Part shown: piece by piece, positions 30,301 to 41,577 of the stretch
Position numbering within the stretch: the stretch's first letter is position 1
Layout: each line of letters begins with the position of its first letter
Assembly (NCBI GenBank): GCA_014529385.2
Contig: CM043954.1
Span: forward strand, 92,869,247 to 92,933,246
Length of the DNA stretch: 64,000 bases
Origin: Adiantum capillus-veneris
Lineage: Eukaryota > Streptophyta > Polypodiopsida > Polypodiales > Pteridaceae
Direction: 5' to 3'
The notes under the pieces: model-generated
Seen by the model: the letters and a program-made list of their open reading frames with translations, nothing else
Databases searched by the model: none
Told to the model about the DNA's origin: nothing
Program-made: the position numbers and the translations under genes

Positions 30301-31341
30301 CAAGGCTACAAACGTAGTGAGTTCGATCACTGTCTATATACAAAGAAGGCTAAGGATGGCAGTTGGCTGATCCTTATTTTGTATGTGGATGACATGTTGA
30401 TTGCTGGCAAACACTTGGAAGAAATTTCAGCTTTGAAGTCAAAGATGGCAAAATCGTTTGACATGAAAGACATGGGTGAGGCAAGTCATATACTTGGTAT
30501 GCGCATTGAGAGAGACAGATCAAAGAAGTTGATTTGGTTATCTCAAACAGAGTATATTGACAAGGTTTTGCAACGTTTCAATATGGAGAAGGGAAAGGCA
30601 TTGAGTGTTCCATTGCCACCATATGTGAAACTTAGCAAACAAGATTGTCCTGTGTCTGAGGAAGAAAAGGCTGAAATGGATAAGATTCCATATGCGTCTG
30701 CAGTGGGTAGTTTGATGTATGCAATGATTGCTACACGTCCGGATATTGCATTTGCAGTGGGAGTGGTTAGCAGATATATGTCAAATCCCGGCAAGAAACA
30801 TTGGGAGGCAGTGAAAGGTATCATGAGATACTTAAAACATACAAAGAGTATGCGCATATGCTATGGTAGTCAGGATTTGAGTGTCAGAGGATACACTGAC
30901 TCAGATTATGCAGGAGACTTGGATAAGAGGAGATCTACATCAGGCTATGTCTTTACATTGGCTGGAGGTGCCATATCATGGCGATCTCGATTACAAGATT
31001 GTGTTACGCAGTCTACTACAGAAGCTGAGTATGTTGCAGCAAATGAGGCATGCAAAGAAGCTATTTGGCTTGGTAGATTGGTTGCAGACTTGGGAATCAA
31101 TGCAGATATGCCAGAGTTATATTGTGATAGTCAAAGTGCTATACAATTGGCAAAGAATCCAGTGTTCCATTCGAAGACTAAGCATATTGATGTGAAATAT
31201 CACTTCATTAGGGAAGTACTTGAAGACAAGCAGATACAACTGCTGAAGATCCACACCAAGGACAATCCTACTGATCTACTCACAAAGGGACTTCCAGGAG
31301 AGGGCTTTGTGCATTGTCGTGAGTTGTTGGGCATTGGATAG
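27376..31341 (+). CDS. gag-pol: E5 gag-pol polyprotein (copia)
   Basis: The start is the ATG at 27376 (MASSHSETLYNIKKLDG), matching the E6 start (MARRSQDTALYNIKKLDG). Gag: LDGTNFPFWKKQIWQVL; zinc knuckle CYHCGKKGHMKRDC from 28081. Protease: WIIDSGASLHVSP at about 28321. Integrase: zinc domain HRRLGHMSKRG to CEHC (about 28711-28820), core D at LVHSDLCGP and at RTDNGGEY (about 29080), with E in NGVAERMNRTIQEK. RT: KWVYRYKITAHDSQPKYKAR (about 29932) and the catalytic YVDD (about 30382). RNase H: YTDSDYAGDLDKRRS and EAEYVA, ending LTKGLPG. Stop at 31339-31341. Encodes all activities for copy-and-paste movement; about one break. Confidence 0.93.
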
Positions 31342-31410
31342 ATGGCAGCCATGTAAATCTTTGTACATTTATGTTCATAGATTTACAGTTACTTAAAGTG
31401 CCACATTGGA

Positions 31411-31425
31411 CTTTAAGTGGGAGGT
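31411..31425 (+). promoter_or_regulatory. E5 polypurine tract
   Basis: CTTTAAGTGGGAGGT directly before the 3' LTR; E6 has the identical 15-mer. Confidence 0.85.
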
Positions 31426-31644
31426 TGTTGGGATTAAAGCCCAAGTGGCCTCTTATGCGGATATGGCCGGCCACCCGCCTAACTCACTTACCTCTGACTC
31501 TTTGTATATACTAACATATTCTTTGTGAATACTAAGGATTTGGGAGATAACCCTTCTAACAGATCTCTGCGTACTGTACTGTGTAAGCTCACTGTGTGTG
31601 TGTGAGAGAGAGAGAGTCGACCCACGCTCCGCTCCGCGACTTCA
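31426..31644 (+). repeat. E5 3' LTR (219 bp)
   Basis: Copy of 26090-26308, followed by AGGTG. Confidence 0.95.
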
Positions 31645-31741
31645 AGGTGTCCCTCTAGAGTGTGACCCAACGGGGGATTTGAACCCACAACCCATAGGTT
31701 GAGAGGCCAAAGCCTTACCGTTAGACCAACTCTTTGGGGAC
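31645..31741 (-). mobile_element. tRNA-derived SINE, head with A and B boxes (split by E5)
   Basis: Minus strand: an A box TGGTCTAACGGTAAGG (31713-31728) at about position 14 and a B box GGTTCAAATCC (31675-31685) at about position 57, the spacing of a tRNA gene and its internal polymerase III promoter. The first five bases of this segment double as the E5 target duplication. It ends at the 14 bp SINE duplication at 31742. Confidence 0.8.
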
Positions 31742-31755
31742 GCTAAAAAGTGATT
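31742..31755. repeat. SINE target site duplication, head side
   Basis: GCTAAAAAGTGATT, identical to 25788-25801. Confidence 0.85.
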
Positions 31756-33986
31756 TTCTCTCTCTACAAACCCTTTTCCAAGCTCTCCATGGCTGCAACA
31801 ACCACATGCACCCCCTATAGTCCAGCATTATCTCTCTATAAGCTTTCTCCCATCTCCATTGTAGCACCAAGCAAGCTTCTCCCCCATCTCAGCTTCCCCT
31901 TGTCCACCACATAGTTCCACACCAAGCTAGCTCCTCTCCCTTCTCTCACCTCCATTACAGCATGAAACAAGATTCTACTCCTTCTACTTTCATTCACTCG
32001 CACTATATGGAAACCTCTACTCTCGAAGGTGGAAAAAGCATCAACTCACATGAATTGCATACCACAAGAACAGGAGGTGTGAATAGTGCATGGGCATTGC
32101 AAGGATTCATCTCCAACATAAAGATAGAATGGTGAGAAAACTACCCTTGTAGCTTACATTCAGAGCTTAAGATCATCTCCATCTTTAAGTTTATCATGTT
32201 GGAGGGAATTAACCTCTTTATGGCTTTCAATGTTTAGGCTTCACACCTCATAACATTGGGTGGTGCTATTTTGTTGATGGCTTTGGTGCGTCATCTATAG
32301 TTTTGTAGCATGTGATTGAGTTTCACAATGTAAGTAAGTTGTGTTATCTATGGAGAGTCATCAAAGATTTTTCTTATAATTTATTCTTTGTATAGTTGTT
32401 ATTAGATTATCATAATGATATCATTCTGTACTTTATAACTTTGTTCTCACATAATCTGTTGTTTACTTTTACAGAGTCAACTTGTTTTGAGAGGACATGA
32501 GCAAGAAACCATGTGCAGAGATGGAAATCACCCTATTTTTGTTCCGTGAGGAACCTTTCACTACCATGTTAAAATATTTTGATAAGAATAGTAGGATTTT
32601 TGTAGAATCTTGCACCAATAGGTAGTCTCTAGGAGCTCTTAGAAAAGCCATCCCTATAGTACTACTATCTTCCCTAGTGTCATAGAAACACAAATACTCG
32701 TGTATATGAATCTCTAGATGAGAAAGACAAATACTTGTAAGAGAAGCCTAACAACCAACAACATTGTCTCCGTTTGTAATTATTTTTATGAAGTTGGATT
32801 CCTCTATAAATGCAATATAAATATTTCTTTTTGTTAAATGGTGTCGCACTGAGTGAGAGTATTTAATTTAGATTACTGGAGTTTCATACAGATTTGAGAA
32901 ATATTGTTGATTTTTATGGATGTTCTGATTTGCCTGTAAGATGTTTGAAGCCTCAAGTCTTAATCATTCCACCATGAAGAAATTCATGCAATATTTTGAT
33001 TTGAAAGTTTAATCACTAATGGTTATTCTTATTAAAGTGGATCATAACCTTTGTCAAGATGTCCTCGTTTGGGGATGTTGAATATATATCAATAGCAATA
33101 TTTTGATTTGAAATTTTAATCACTAATGGTTATTCTTATTAAAGTGGATCATAACCTTTGTCAAGATGTCCTCGTTTGGGGATGTTGAATATATATCAAT
33201 AGCAACATTTCAAAAGTTGAGAAAGCTAAATTCTTGCTTTCCAAAATGTTATTGTTTCCATACTATGCCTATGCCAAGCTTGACTTAGAGAAATGACAAC
33301 TTGAGATGGAGGTGTAGATATATGGAGGTGACTTATTATTGATTCTTGTTTCATCATATATATTATAAAACCTTTGAGTTTCCACCTTTTTGAGTAGTGT
33401 TGACAAGTTTTTGGTATCAAACCTTCTTAAATATCCCTATTCATTCGCTATTGGTAGCTATTTATTTGGTATTGCTAAAGATCATACCAATAGCTATCAC
33501 CTTGTGAACTTAATTGTTGAATTGCGGATTTGATTTTTACTATGTAGCTCATTTGGATAGAGAAAGTGTAAACATAAATTATAGATACATGCATTGTTAA
33601 CATAGAAGATATGTATCACTCGAACCTATATAACTGCTAATCAAGAAACCTTTAGTTGGATACTATAACAATAGGGGTCACATGTGGTTTCAAATACCAA
33701 AGAAATGGCTTAACCAAACCATTCCCAAAAACTAGAAATGGTTGATTTCTAGTGCTAAATGTTCTGAGTGCACAAAATTTGTGAGGCCTTTGACCTTGGG
33801 AGTTCACTAAAGTATATGTAACATAACACATGCGTTCAACAGAAGGGAATTTATATTCTTGTAAAGTTACAGAAACATGTGTAGGTAAGGCCTATAAGGG
33901 CTACTTTCAATCCATTGTGGTGAACGCACATGATATAGGAAAATTTTACATAGTGAATACTCTGGACATCAAACACTACACCTCTA
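31756..33986. other. No gene seen; AT-rich intergenic sequence
   Basis: Only short chance frames and no recognisable transposon protein. The first 250 bp are CT-rich (CTCCCATCTCCATT-like repeats). The one clear structure is the tandem duplication at 32989-33202. Confidence 0.6.
32989..33202. repeat. Tandem duplication of a 107 bp unit
   Basis: 32989-33095 and 33096-33202 are the same except one base (GAAAGTTT versus GAAATTTT). Recent. Confidence 0.9.
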
Positions 33987-34261
33987 TCTCATGGCCATAC
34001 ATTAAAGCAAAGCCCCTATTTGTCATTTTGAAGCCCCAGGGACCCTCAACAAGAGGGACCACAACGGCGCGCAGAATGGCCATCCAGGGACAAATAGGGG
34101 CCAAGATATTTCCAAGAACAGGGGATGGACACAAGGAAGTAAAAAATGGTTGATAAGCATGATACAAGGTTTAGGTATCTGCCATTTGGGGGGGGGGGGC
34201 TTGCTATGAACACATTAAACTGCCCAGTTCTATCTCATGGCCATGCATTATAAAAAGCATA

Positions 34262-34408
34262 TACTTATCATTTTAGGGCCCCAGGGACCCTCAACAAGAG
34301 GGGCCACAAGGGCGCGCAAACTGGCCATCCAAAAATTTTGGATGGCCAGTTTGCGCGCCCTTGTGGCCCCTCTTGTTGAGGGTCCCTGAGGCCTTAAAAT
34401 GGCAAGTA
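34262..34408. repeat. Hairpin 1, about 73 bp arms
   Basis: Arms are symmetric about 34335 (CCAAAA-A-TTTTGG) with a one-base centre and about five mismatched positions. Confidence 0.85.
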
Positions 34409-34543
34409 CAAGCTTTTTGTTAATGCATAGCTTGATACAAGGTTTAGCTATTTGCCATTGGGGGGGGGGGGGGGGATAGTTTGCTATGAATACATTAAAC
34501 TGCCCAATTCTATCTCATAGCCATGCATTAAAAAAAAAGCCTA

Positions 34544-34690
34544 TACTTGTCATTTTAGGGCCCCAGGGACCCTCAACATGAGGGGCCACAAGGGCGCACA
34601 AATTGGCCATCCAAAAATTTTGGATGGCCAATTTGCGCGCCCTTGTGGCCCTTCATGTTGAGGGTCCCTAGGGCTAAAATGACAAGTACA
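34544..34690. repeat. Hairpin 2, about 72 bp arms
   Basis: Symmetric about 34617 with the same centre; a few mismatches and a two-base offset. Sequence differs from hairpin 1 at several sites, often with matching changes in both arms (CTGGCC/GGCCAG versus TTGGCC/GGCCAA). Confidence 0.85.
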
Positions 34691-34740
34691 AGAGTTTTTT
34701 TGATGCATGGCCATAATTCAAGTGGGCAGTTTTTTTTTTT

Positions 34741-36440
34741 TTTTAAAGTGTTGAACTTTTAGGTTGTTTTCAAGAGCTTCTAGTGTTCAATTGGCTCCGA
34801 ATCTGTCTGGGCTTGTCTCACATAAATTTGTTCATCTTGCCACGCTCTTCAACCATCGTGTGATGCAAAAAAAATCATATCCTACTCGGATTCTCCAAAA
34901 ATCAACGTGCAAGTTGGCAATTTCTTAAAAAATGATGTAAAACAGACATTTCTTACTTTTTCCTTAATCTACGGGCTCGAACGAGCATTAAAACCATGGA
35001 ATCTGAAAATACTCAAAGAGCCAATGTTTTTTATTGTGTTAAGGACTGTATTTCCTACATACAAAATTTTTCAAAATCTCACCCTAACACCTTCAAAAGT
35101 GGCTTCCAAGGAGTGCCCTCGATCAAAAATTGAAACTGAAGGAAAACAATCAGAATGAACTCCTACACTGTGTACAAACTTTAAAATAACCAAAATTTTC
35201 TTTTTAAAAAAGTTATTGCTAAATATTTGAAAATAGACTACCCTTGGACTTCCCACAACAATAGAAATCAAAGGGTTCAAGGAGAGGTCTGGTGTCACAA
35301 GTGCATGGTAGGAATCTAATCGAGGTTTATTCCGTCAAGATCTCTTATACTTTATCATGTCTTCTCATGTACAATCTTACCAAACAAAAACAAACTTACA
35401 CTTTAAATGACTACAAATCTTATTTAACTTATCAAACAATCTAAAATATGGTAGACCTAGAGTGCTCTTACACATCAACAAACAAAAAGTCCAAATTTCT
35501 TCTCATTAACTTTGATAAACATACACCTGTGGACAACTTCCAAGGAGTAGTGCGGTCATAGTTCTTACATCCATTCCATGACATGGTATGCTCATGGGGT
35601 GACCTATCACATAAAAATATCTTTGGTAGGAGTGCCCTCATGTTAGGAAAGGATGTGTTGCTGCTGATGAAAATTTTTTGCATTGTCCTACTAGGGATCT
35701 CTCCATGTTAGCATAATGATTTTTGGTGTAGTGGGAGCCACATTGCAGCTGAGGAGAGCTTTGTGCCACCGTAAAAGCTTCATATTATGCCAGTTCCTTG
35801 ATCCATTCTTGCAAACAACCCCACTCAACTAGCATAGCAAGAGGTCACCTTGTAACAAAAACATGGATGAATTCAACATTTGCAAGATGTATAATAAAGA
35901 CACTTGTTAAGTATATGTTGTACAAATTTGCAAGTATTTCTATCTAACTGGAAATAAACAATCCTAAAATATACATTAGGATGAGATTACCATCCCTAAT
36001 AAGCATGGATTTGAAGCACCTACCTGCAAGATGTAACAAAGAAGACTGTTTTAGAGGAAAAGTGGCGACACTTGGCCTCTCTAGTCTTCAACCTTTCACT
36101 ATTTGTGCATAAAAGCAACCTTTGTGCCAAGCACTACAAAACAAGTAGAGGCAACACCTTAGACTTCAAAGTCTATGATAAGAAGAACACAAGCAAAAGT
36201 AAGAAGTATATTGTTACCTTGCATAAAGGGGTGTATTATTCAAATATGTGCTGGTATTGGCAAGATATTGAAGAACCATGAACATTCATCTCACCGATGG
36301 TACCACGTTAACGTTCCTAGGATGACCTCTGCTCATCCTCACGTGCGGCCTTCGGTGCAAACGTCGCGAACAAGCAAATGTGTATGCATACGATTTGTGA
36401 TGTCCTTGAGCACCATGGTAGCTATTGTGTGAGGAAGCAA
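34741..36440. other. No gene seen
   Basis: AT-rich sequence with poly-T (near 34731-34744) and short frames lacking recognisable motifs. Confidence 0.5.
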
Positions 36441-36446
36441 AGGATG

Positions 36447-36553
36447 AAAAGAGAGATGGGGGAGGGAGAGAGAGAGAGAGGAACATGGGAGGAGACAAGG
36501 GGGTAGTGGGGGAGAGAGAGAGAGGAACATGGGAGGAGACAAGGGGGTAGTGG

Positions 36554-36592
<39 letters not shown>

Positions 36593-36740
36593 GAAGGAGG
36601 AGAGAAGGGGGCAGGGAGGGGGAGGGAGGAACATGGGAGGAGAGAAGGGGACAGTGGGGGAGAGGGAGAGAGAGGGGAGGAGGAGGAGAGAAGGGGGCAA
36701 GGAGGGAGAGGAGAGGGAGAAAGGAGGGAGGAGGAAGAGA
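36447..36740. repeat. GA/GGGGA-rich low-complexity tract
   Basis: About 290 bp of purine-only repeats (GAGAGA, GGGGGAGAG, GGAACATGGGAGGAG). It yields long meaningless frames rich in R, G, E or in S, L, P. Confidence 0.9.
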
Positions 36741-37308
36741 GAACAAAGGTTTTTTTTTTGGGGGGAGTTTTTTTTTTTGAAAAATTGGACTTTTAGTGCT
36801 TGTAAGTTTTAAAAAAGGTACAAAAATACTTTTTTGATATGGATAATGTTGAGGAGGAGTTTTAAGTCAAAAATAAGTAAAAATAACTTTTTTTTTAAAA
36901 AGTCAAATTTTGGCTCTTAGTGATCCACGTTTTTTATGATGTGGCCACACCTCTTTACTCCCTTCACTTTCAGAAAGGTAGAGAGAGAAGGTGACCTCCT
37001 AGGTCCACATCCTATATGTGTCTAAAAAAAGGCTAGAAAAGCCTACTAAAAACTAGCTTCTTGAATGCCCTTGTCCCCTTAACCCTACACACCATTAGCC
37101 TTAATTCCTAAAAATTAGGATTCCTTACAAGGCCCATGCAAGGTCCGTATTTCTCCTAATGAGTACCTTAGTCATCAAGCACGCACCTTGTTCATCAATC
37201 ACGACAAGCACCTCAAGCACCTTAGTCATCAAGCACGCACCTTAGTCATCAAGCACGACAAGCATCTTAAGCCTAAGTTGGGTTCCCACCTCAAGCTCAG
37301 CCTAAGGT
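36741..37308. other. No gene seen; short tandem motif near the end
   Basis: Poly-T and AT-rich sequence. At about 37170-37262 the motif TCATCAAGCACG with CACCTTAG repeats four to five times, echoing the CAAGCACCTT repeats at 25099-25330. Confidence 0.55.
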
Positions 37309-37313
37309 CAAAG
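37309..37313. repeat. E6 target site duplication, left (CAAAG)
   Basis: Matches 42784-42788. Confidence 0.88.
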
Positions 37314-37505
37314 TGAAAGAGTACGAGCAGAAGTGCGACGCGAGAGAGAGTGCGAGAAGAAGAGCACGACGATATGGTGAACTCGCTCTACTGTAATGTG
37401 TAGAGCATAGTGAGTTCTTATTAGGTTTTTACAAAAGAATATGTGTACATACCTGGCGGCCCACCCACTTACCTGGGCGACCACATTGGGCTTTATACCC
37501 CAACA
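37314..37505 (-). repeat. E6 3' LTR (192 bp)
   Basis: On the minus strand TGTTGGGGTATAAAGCCC to CGTACTCTTTCA. Pairs with 42602-42783. Confidence 0.92.
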
Positions 37506-37520
37506 ACCTCCCACTTAAAG
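37506..37520 (-). promoter_or_regulatory. E6 polypurine tract
   Basis: Minus-strand CTTTAAGTGGGAGGT abuts the 3' LTR. About 36 bp here closely match E5. Confidence 0.85.
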
Positions 37521-37594
37521 TCCAATGTGGTACTTTAAGTGTGAGAGAAGCTACTATACAAGCTAATATACAAGAGATGTAGACAAGTGATGTA

Positions 37595-40500
37595 CTACCC
37601 TCCACCTAACTGCTTGCTAAAGTGCGCAAATCTCTCTGAGGGAAGTCCTTTTGTAAGTAGATCAGCAGGATTTTCTGTGGTGTGAACTTTGACAAGCTGA
37701 AGTTGCTTATCCTCGAGCATTTCCCTGATGAAATGATACTTCACATCCACATGCTTTGTCTTTGAGTGATAAACTGGATTGCGAGCCAATTGTATAGCAC
37801 TTTGACTATCACAATATAACAAAGGCATCTCTTCTTTGATTCCCAAATCTGTTACTAGTCGATTAAGCCAAATTGATTCTTTGCATGCCTCTAATGCTGC
37901 AACATATTCAGCCTCTGTAGTAGACTGAGTAACACAATCTTATAATTTAGAACGCCATGATACTGCTCCACCAGCCAATGTAAAGACATACCCTGACGTA
38001 GACCTTCGGTTGTCTAAGTCACCTGCATAATCTGAGTCTGTAAAACCCTTTACATTTAGCTCCTGACTCCCATAGCATATACGCATACTCTTTGTAGCTT
38101 TCAGGTATCTCAATATTCCTTTCACTGTCTCCCAATGTTTCTTGCCTGGGTTTGACATGTATCGACTTACTACTCCCACTGCAAATGCAATGTCTGGGCG
38201 AGTAGCAATCATTGCATACATCAAACTACCCACTGCAGACGCATATGGAATCTTATCCATTTTAGCCTGTTCTTCCTCAGACACAGGACAATCTTGTTTG
38301 CTCAGTTTCACATATGGTGGCAATGGAACACTCAATGCCTTTCCCTTCTCCATATTGAAACGTTGCAAAACCTTGTCAATATACTCTGTTTGAGATAACC
38401 AAATCAACTTCTTTGATCTGTCTCTCTCAATGTGCATACCAAGTATATGACTTGCCTCACCCATGTCTTTCATGTCAAACAATTTTGCCATCTTTGACTT
38501 CAAAGCTGAAATTTCTTCCAAGTGCTTGCCAGCAATCAACATGTCATCCACATACAAAATAAGGATCAACCAACTACCATCCTTAGCCTTCTTTGTATAT
38601 AGACAGTGATCGAACTCACTACGTTTGTAGCCTTGAGAAAGCATAAACTTGTGGAATTTATGGTACCATGCCCTCGGTGATTGTTTTAAGCCATAAAGAC
38701 TCTTTAACAACTGGCATACCCAATCTTCCTTGCCTTTCTCAACAAACCCTTCTGGCTGCTGCATGTAAATTTCCACATCTAAATCACCATGCAAGAACGT
38801 TGTCTTCACATCCATTTGGTGCAACACCAAATCTAATATGGCAACCAATGCAAGAAAGCATCTCAATGTAGTCATCTTGACCACCGGAGAGAAGACTTCA
38901 TCAAAGTCAATGCCTTGTTCTTGCTTAAAGCCCTTGGCAACAAGCCTTGCTTTGTACTTTGGCTGACTATCATGAGCGGTGATCTTATACCTGTAAACCC
39001 ATTTACAAGGTAGAGCCTTTTTGCCCTGTGGTAATTTAACTAGATTCCATGTCTTGTTTTTATGCAGAGCTGTCATCTCTGACTGCATGGCCAATTGCCG
39101 ATTCCCGGAGTCCTTCATTTGCACTGCTTCCTTGTAACATGAAGGCTCATTGCAATCAGTCAACATGACATAGTTCATAGATGGAACAAACCTATCAGGA
39201 AGTCGCGTGACACGTCCAGATCTACGCACAATAGGTGGCTCAGGATCAGCCACAACCTGTGGTTCCACTCTATCCTGTCCTTGGTCCTCTTGAGCCCTGA
39301 AATTTTGTCTTGCACGTGCAGGTCCATCTTCTTGGAAGACAACTCTTCTAATCTCCTCAACCCTCTCTGGTTTAGAATGATATTTGGATTCATTAAAGTG
39401 AACATCATTGCTGCGGAAAACCTTTCTGGATTCGGGATCCCAAACTTTGTACCCCATCTCACCAGAATTACCATAGCCTAGAAAGATGCACTTTCTACTC
39501 TTTGGCTCAAGTTTGTTCCTAATTCCTTTGCAACGTGAGTATATGCCTCACAGCCAAAGACTCTGAGATGCTTGTATGATGGCATTTTGCCTGACCATAC
39601 CATCTCTGGCACTGAATCCTTCTGCAAAACCTTGCTAGGAGATCTATTTACAAGATGAACAGCTGTTGATACAGCTTCAGCCCAAAACCCATTTGGCAGT
39701 TGTGCATTAGACAACATACTTCTGACCTTCTCTTGTATGGTCCTATTCATCCTCTCAGCAACACCATTTTGAGGAGGATTATAAGGAGCAGTAAGTTCAC
39801 GTTTTATACCTTTTGACTCACAAAAGTCCTGAAAGGCCTTTGAAACATACTCTCCACCATTGTCAGTTCGTAAGCATTTAAGCTTTTTGCCACTTTGATT
39901 CTCCACAAGTGTCACAAACGTTTTGAAAACACTAAACGCTTCATCCTTGTGCTTGAGAAAGTAAACCCATACTTTCCTCGAGTAATCATCTATAAATGTC
40001 ATAAAGTAAGAAGCTCCCCCTAGAGATAGGTTAGGCATAGGTCGTCACAAATCACTATGAACAAGTGCCAACTGTGTATCTCTTCTACTGCTTCTATGCT
40101 TATGTGGCTGCTGTGTTTGCTTACCATACAGACAATGTTCACAGAATTCAAAATCATTAAATGAAAATCCAGGCAAATAACCAGAACGAGACAAGATTTC
40201 CATTCCCTTCTTGGACATATGTCCTAACCAGCTATGCCACAAAGAAACGTTCGGCTGCTCGGTTACATTGATTACATTTTTAGAGACATTTGATACATAA
40301 ATCATGTAAAGTCCTCTAGACTTTACTCCATGTGCTATTGTCATAGAACCCTTGGATATCTTCCACATGTTCTGTCCAAAAATGGTGACGTAGCCAGCAT
40401 CATCAAGTAAACCTGTGCTGATCAAGCTCTTTGTAATTGCGGGAACATGTCTCACATTCTTCAGCGTGAAGGAAGAGCCATTCTGAAACTTCAATTGAAC

Positions 40501-41577
40501 ATCTCCAACACCTAAGATCTCACATGTCTGCCCATTGCCTAGCCGAACATGATCTTTAGTGGTCACATAAGAAGTAAACCACTCCTTGTTTGGAGACACA
40601 TGAAGTGATGCCCCTGAGTCTATAATCCAGTCACTTAGTGCATTTCCATCAGATGCTGTAAGAAGAGCTGAGTCCATTGTATTCTTCAAGAAGTAGATGT
40701 CTCCTGACACTAAACTGTCATCCACTGCAACAGTGTTTGTCACATTTATTTCTTGAATCTTCATTGAGGACTTGTTCTTCTCACCATGGTCTTCAGCTTT
40801 CTCTTTGCCTTTTTCTGCTTTCCATTCTCTGCAGTCTCTTTTCATGTGACCCTTTTTGCCACAATGGTAGCATTCTATGTCACTCTTGCCTTTAGCGCTG
40901 CGGGACTTGCTACGAGACTGATTCCTCTTTCCACCTTTGTACTTTTCTTTGGTCCTTCCCCTGACAACTAAGGATGTTCCTTTGCCTTTGTCCATTGTCT
41001 TTCTATTGGTTTCTTAAGTAAGCAGACTTCCTTCTACACCTACTATGTTCAAACCATCTGGACATGTAGAATTACTCAAAGCTGTGCGAAAAGTGTCCCA
41101 ACTTTCCGGCAATGTGATCAACAGGAACATAGCTCTAACAGGTTCATCAAACTTGACACCTTGAGCTGACAACTGACTATAGATTGTGTTGAATTCATTC
41201 AGATGATTGGACATGGGTGTCCCTTCTTTCATCTTCAAGTCAACAAGCTTCTTAAGCCAATATACCTGTGAAGCTGCACTCTGCTTCTCATAAAGATCAC
41301 TCAGCTTTAACCATGCTTGATAAACCGACATCTTGTCTGCTACATTGAAGTAAACGCTTTCTGCCAAAGTCAGCATAATGGTAGAAAGTGCCAATTCATC
41401 CATTTTGCTCCATTCATCTTCGTCCATATCTTCTGGTTTTATCCCCTTGAGCTTTATAGGTTTTATCTGCTCCTTTTGTACCAACACGTGCCAAATCTGC
41501 TTCTTCCACAATGGGAAATTGGTTCCATCCAGCTTCTTGATATTGTAAAGAGCAGTGTCCTGTGATCGACGAGCCAT
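37595..41577 (-). CDS. gag-pol: E6 gag-pol (copia)
   Basis: Minus strand from ATG at 41577. Gag with LDGTNFPLWKKQIWHVL, knuckle CYHCGKKGHMKRDC at about 40835-40880, protease WIIDSGASLHVSP near 40610, integrase zinc domain and core from about 40250 to 39600 (YNPPQNGVAERMNRTIQEK), RT from about 39005 with YVDD near 38560, RNase H with FTDSDYAGDLDNRRS near 38020, and LTKGLPSERFAH at the end. It is clearly collinear with E5 and mostly alike in sequence. About four breaks, so not functional as it stands. Confidence 0.9.

Larger units (their letters stand above)
26090..31644 (+). mobile_element. E5: young Ty1/copia retrotransposon, Tork/Tnt1-like
   Basis: Complete from LTR to LTR (219 bp LTRs), AGGTG target duplication, tRNA-Met primer site, 1.07 kb leader, one gag-pol reading frame with about one break, and a polypurine tract. 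The LTRs differ at about two bases plus a shift in the GT/GA microsatellite, about 1%, so insertion was recent. The order protease, integrase, RT, RNase H is the copia order. It sits inside a SINE. It looks nearly whole. E6 is a relative. Confidence 0.95.
33987..34740. repeat. Foldback repeat array (three related units)
   Basis: The phrase CTATCTCATGGCCAT and the block CCCCAGGGACCCTCAACA recur three times. Units two and three start with GATACAAGGTTTAG at 34161 and 34434 (period 273) and each contains a near-perfect hairpin. A reversed copy of the outer part (GCATGGCCATAATTC, then GTGGGCAGTTT) closes the array near 34705-34730. The first unit has only a short inverted pair GCCCCTATTTGTC / GACAAATAGGGGC (about 34011-34101). 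It resembles foldback or MITE-type DNA transposon debris; no transposase is present. Confidence 0.7.

Noticed and set aside
31645-31741. A genuine tRNA gene on the minus strand
   Set aside because: A and B boxes are present, but the segment lacks a complete acceptor stem pairing and continues into a SINE body on the far side of E5 with matching target duplications.
33830-34153. Plus-strand frame of 107 codons near the foldback array
   Set aside because: It runs into the repeat array and has no recognisable motif.
34188-34199. G runs (also 34461-34475 and 25531-25551) as designed G-quadruplex signals
   Set aside because: Single uninterrupted homopolymers next to repeats; more likely slippage products or sequencing-prone sites.
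36339-36746. Long S/L/P-rich reading frames on the minus strand and R/G/E-rich frames on the plus strand
   Set aside because: They are translations of the GA/GGGGA low-complexity tract in several frames.
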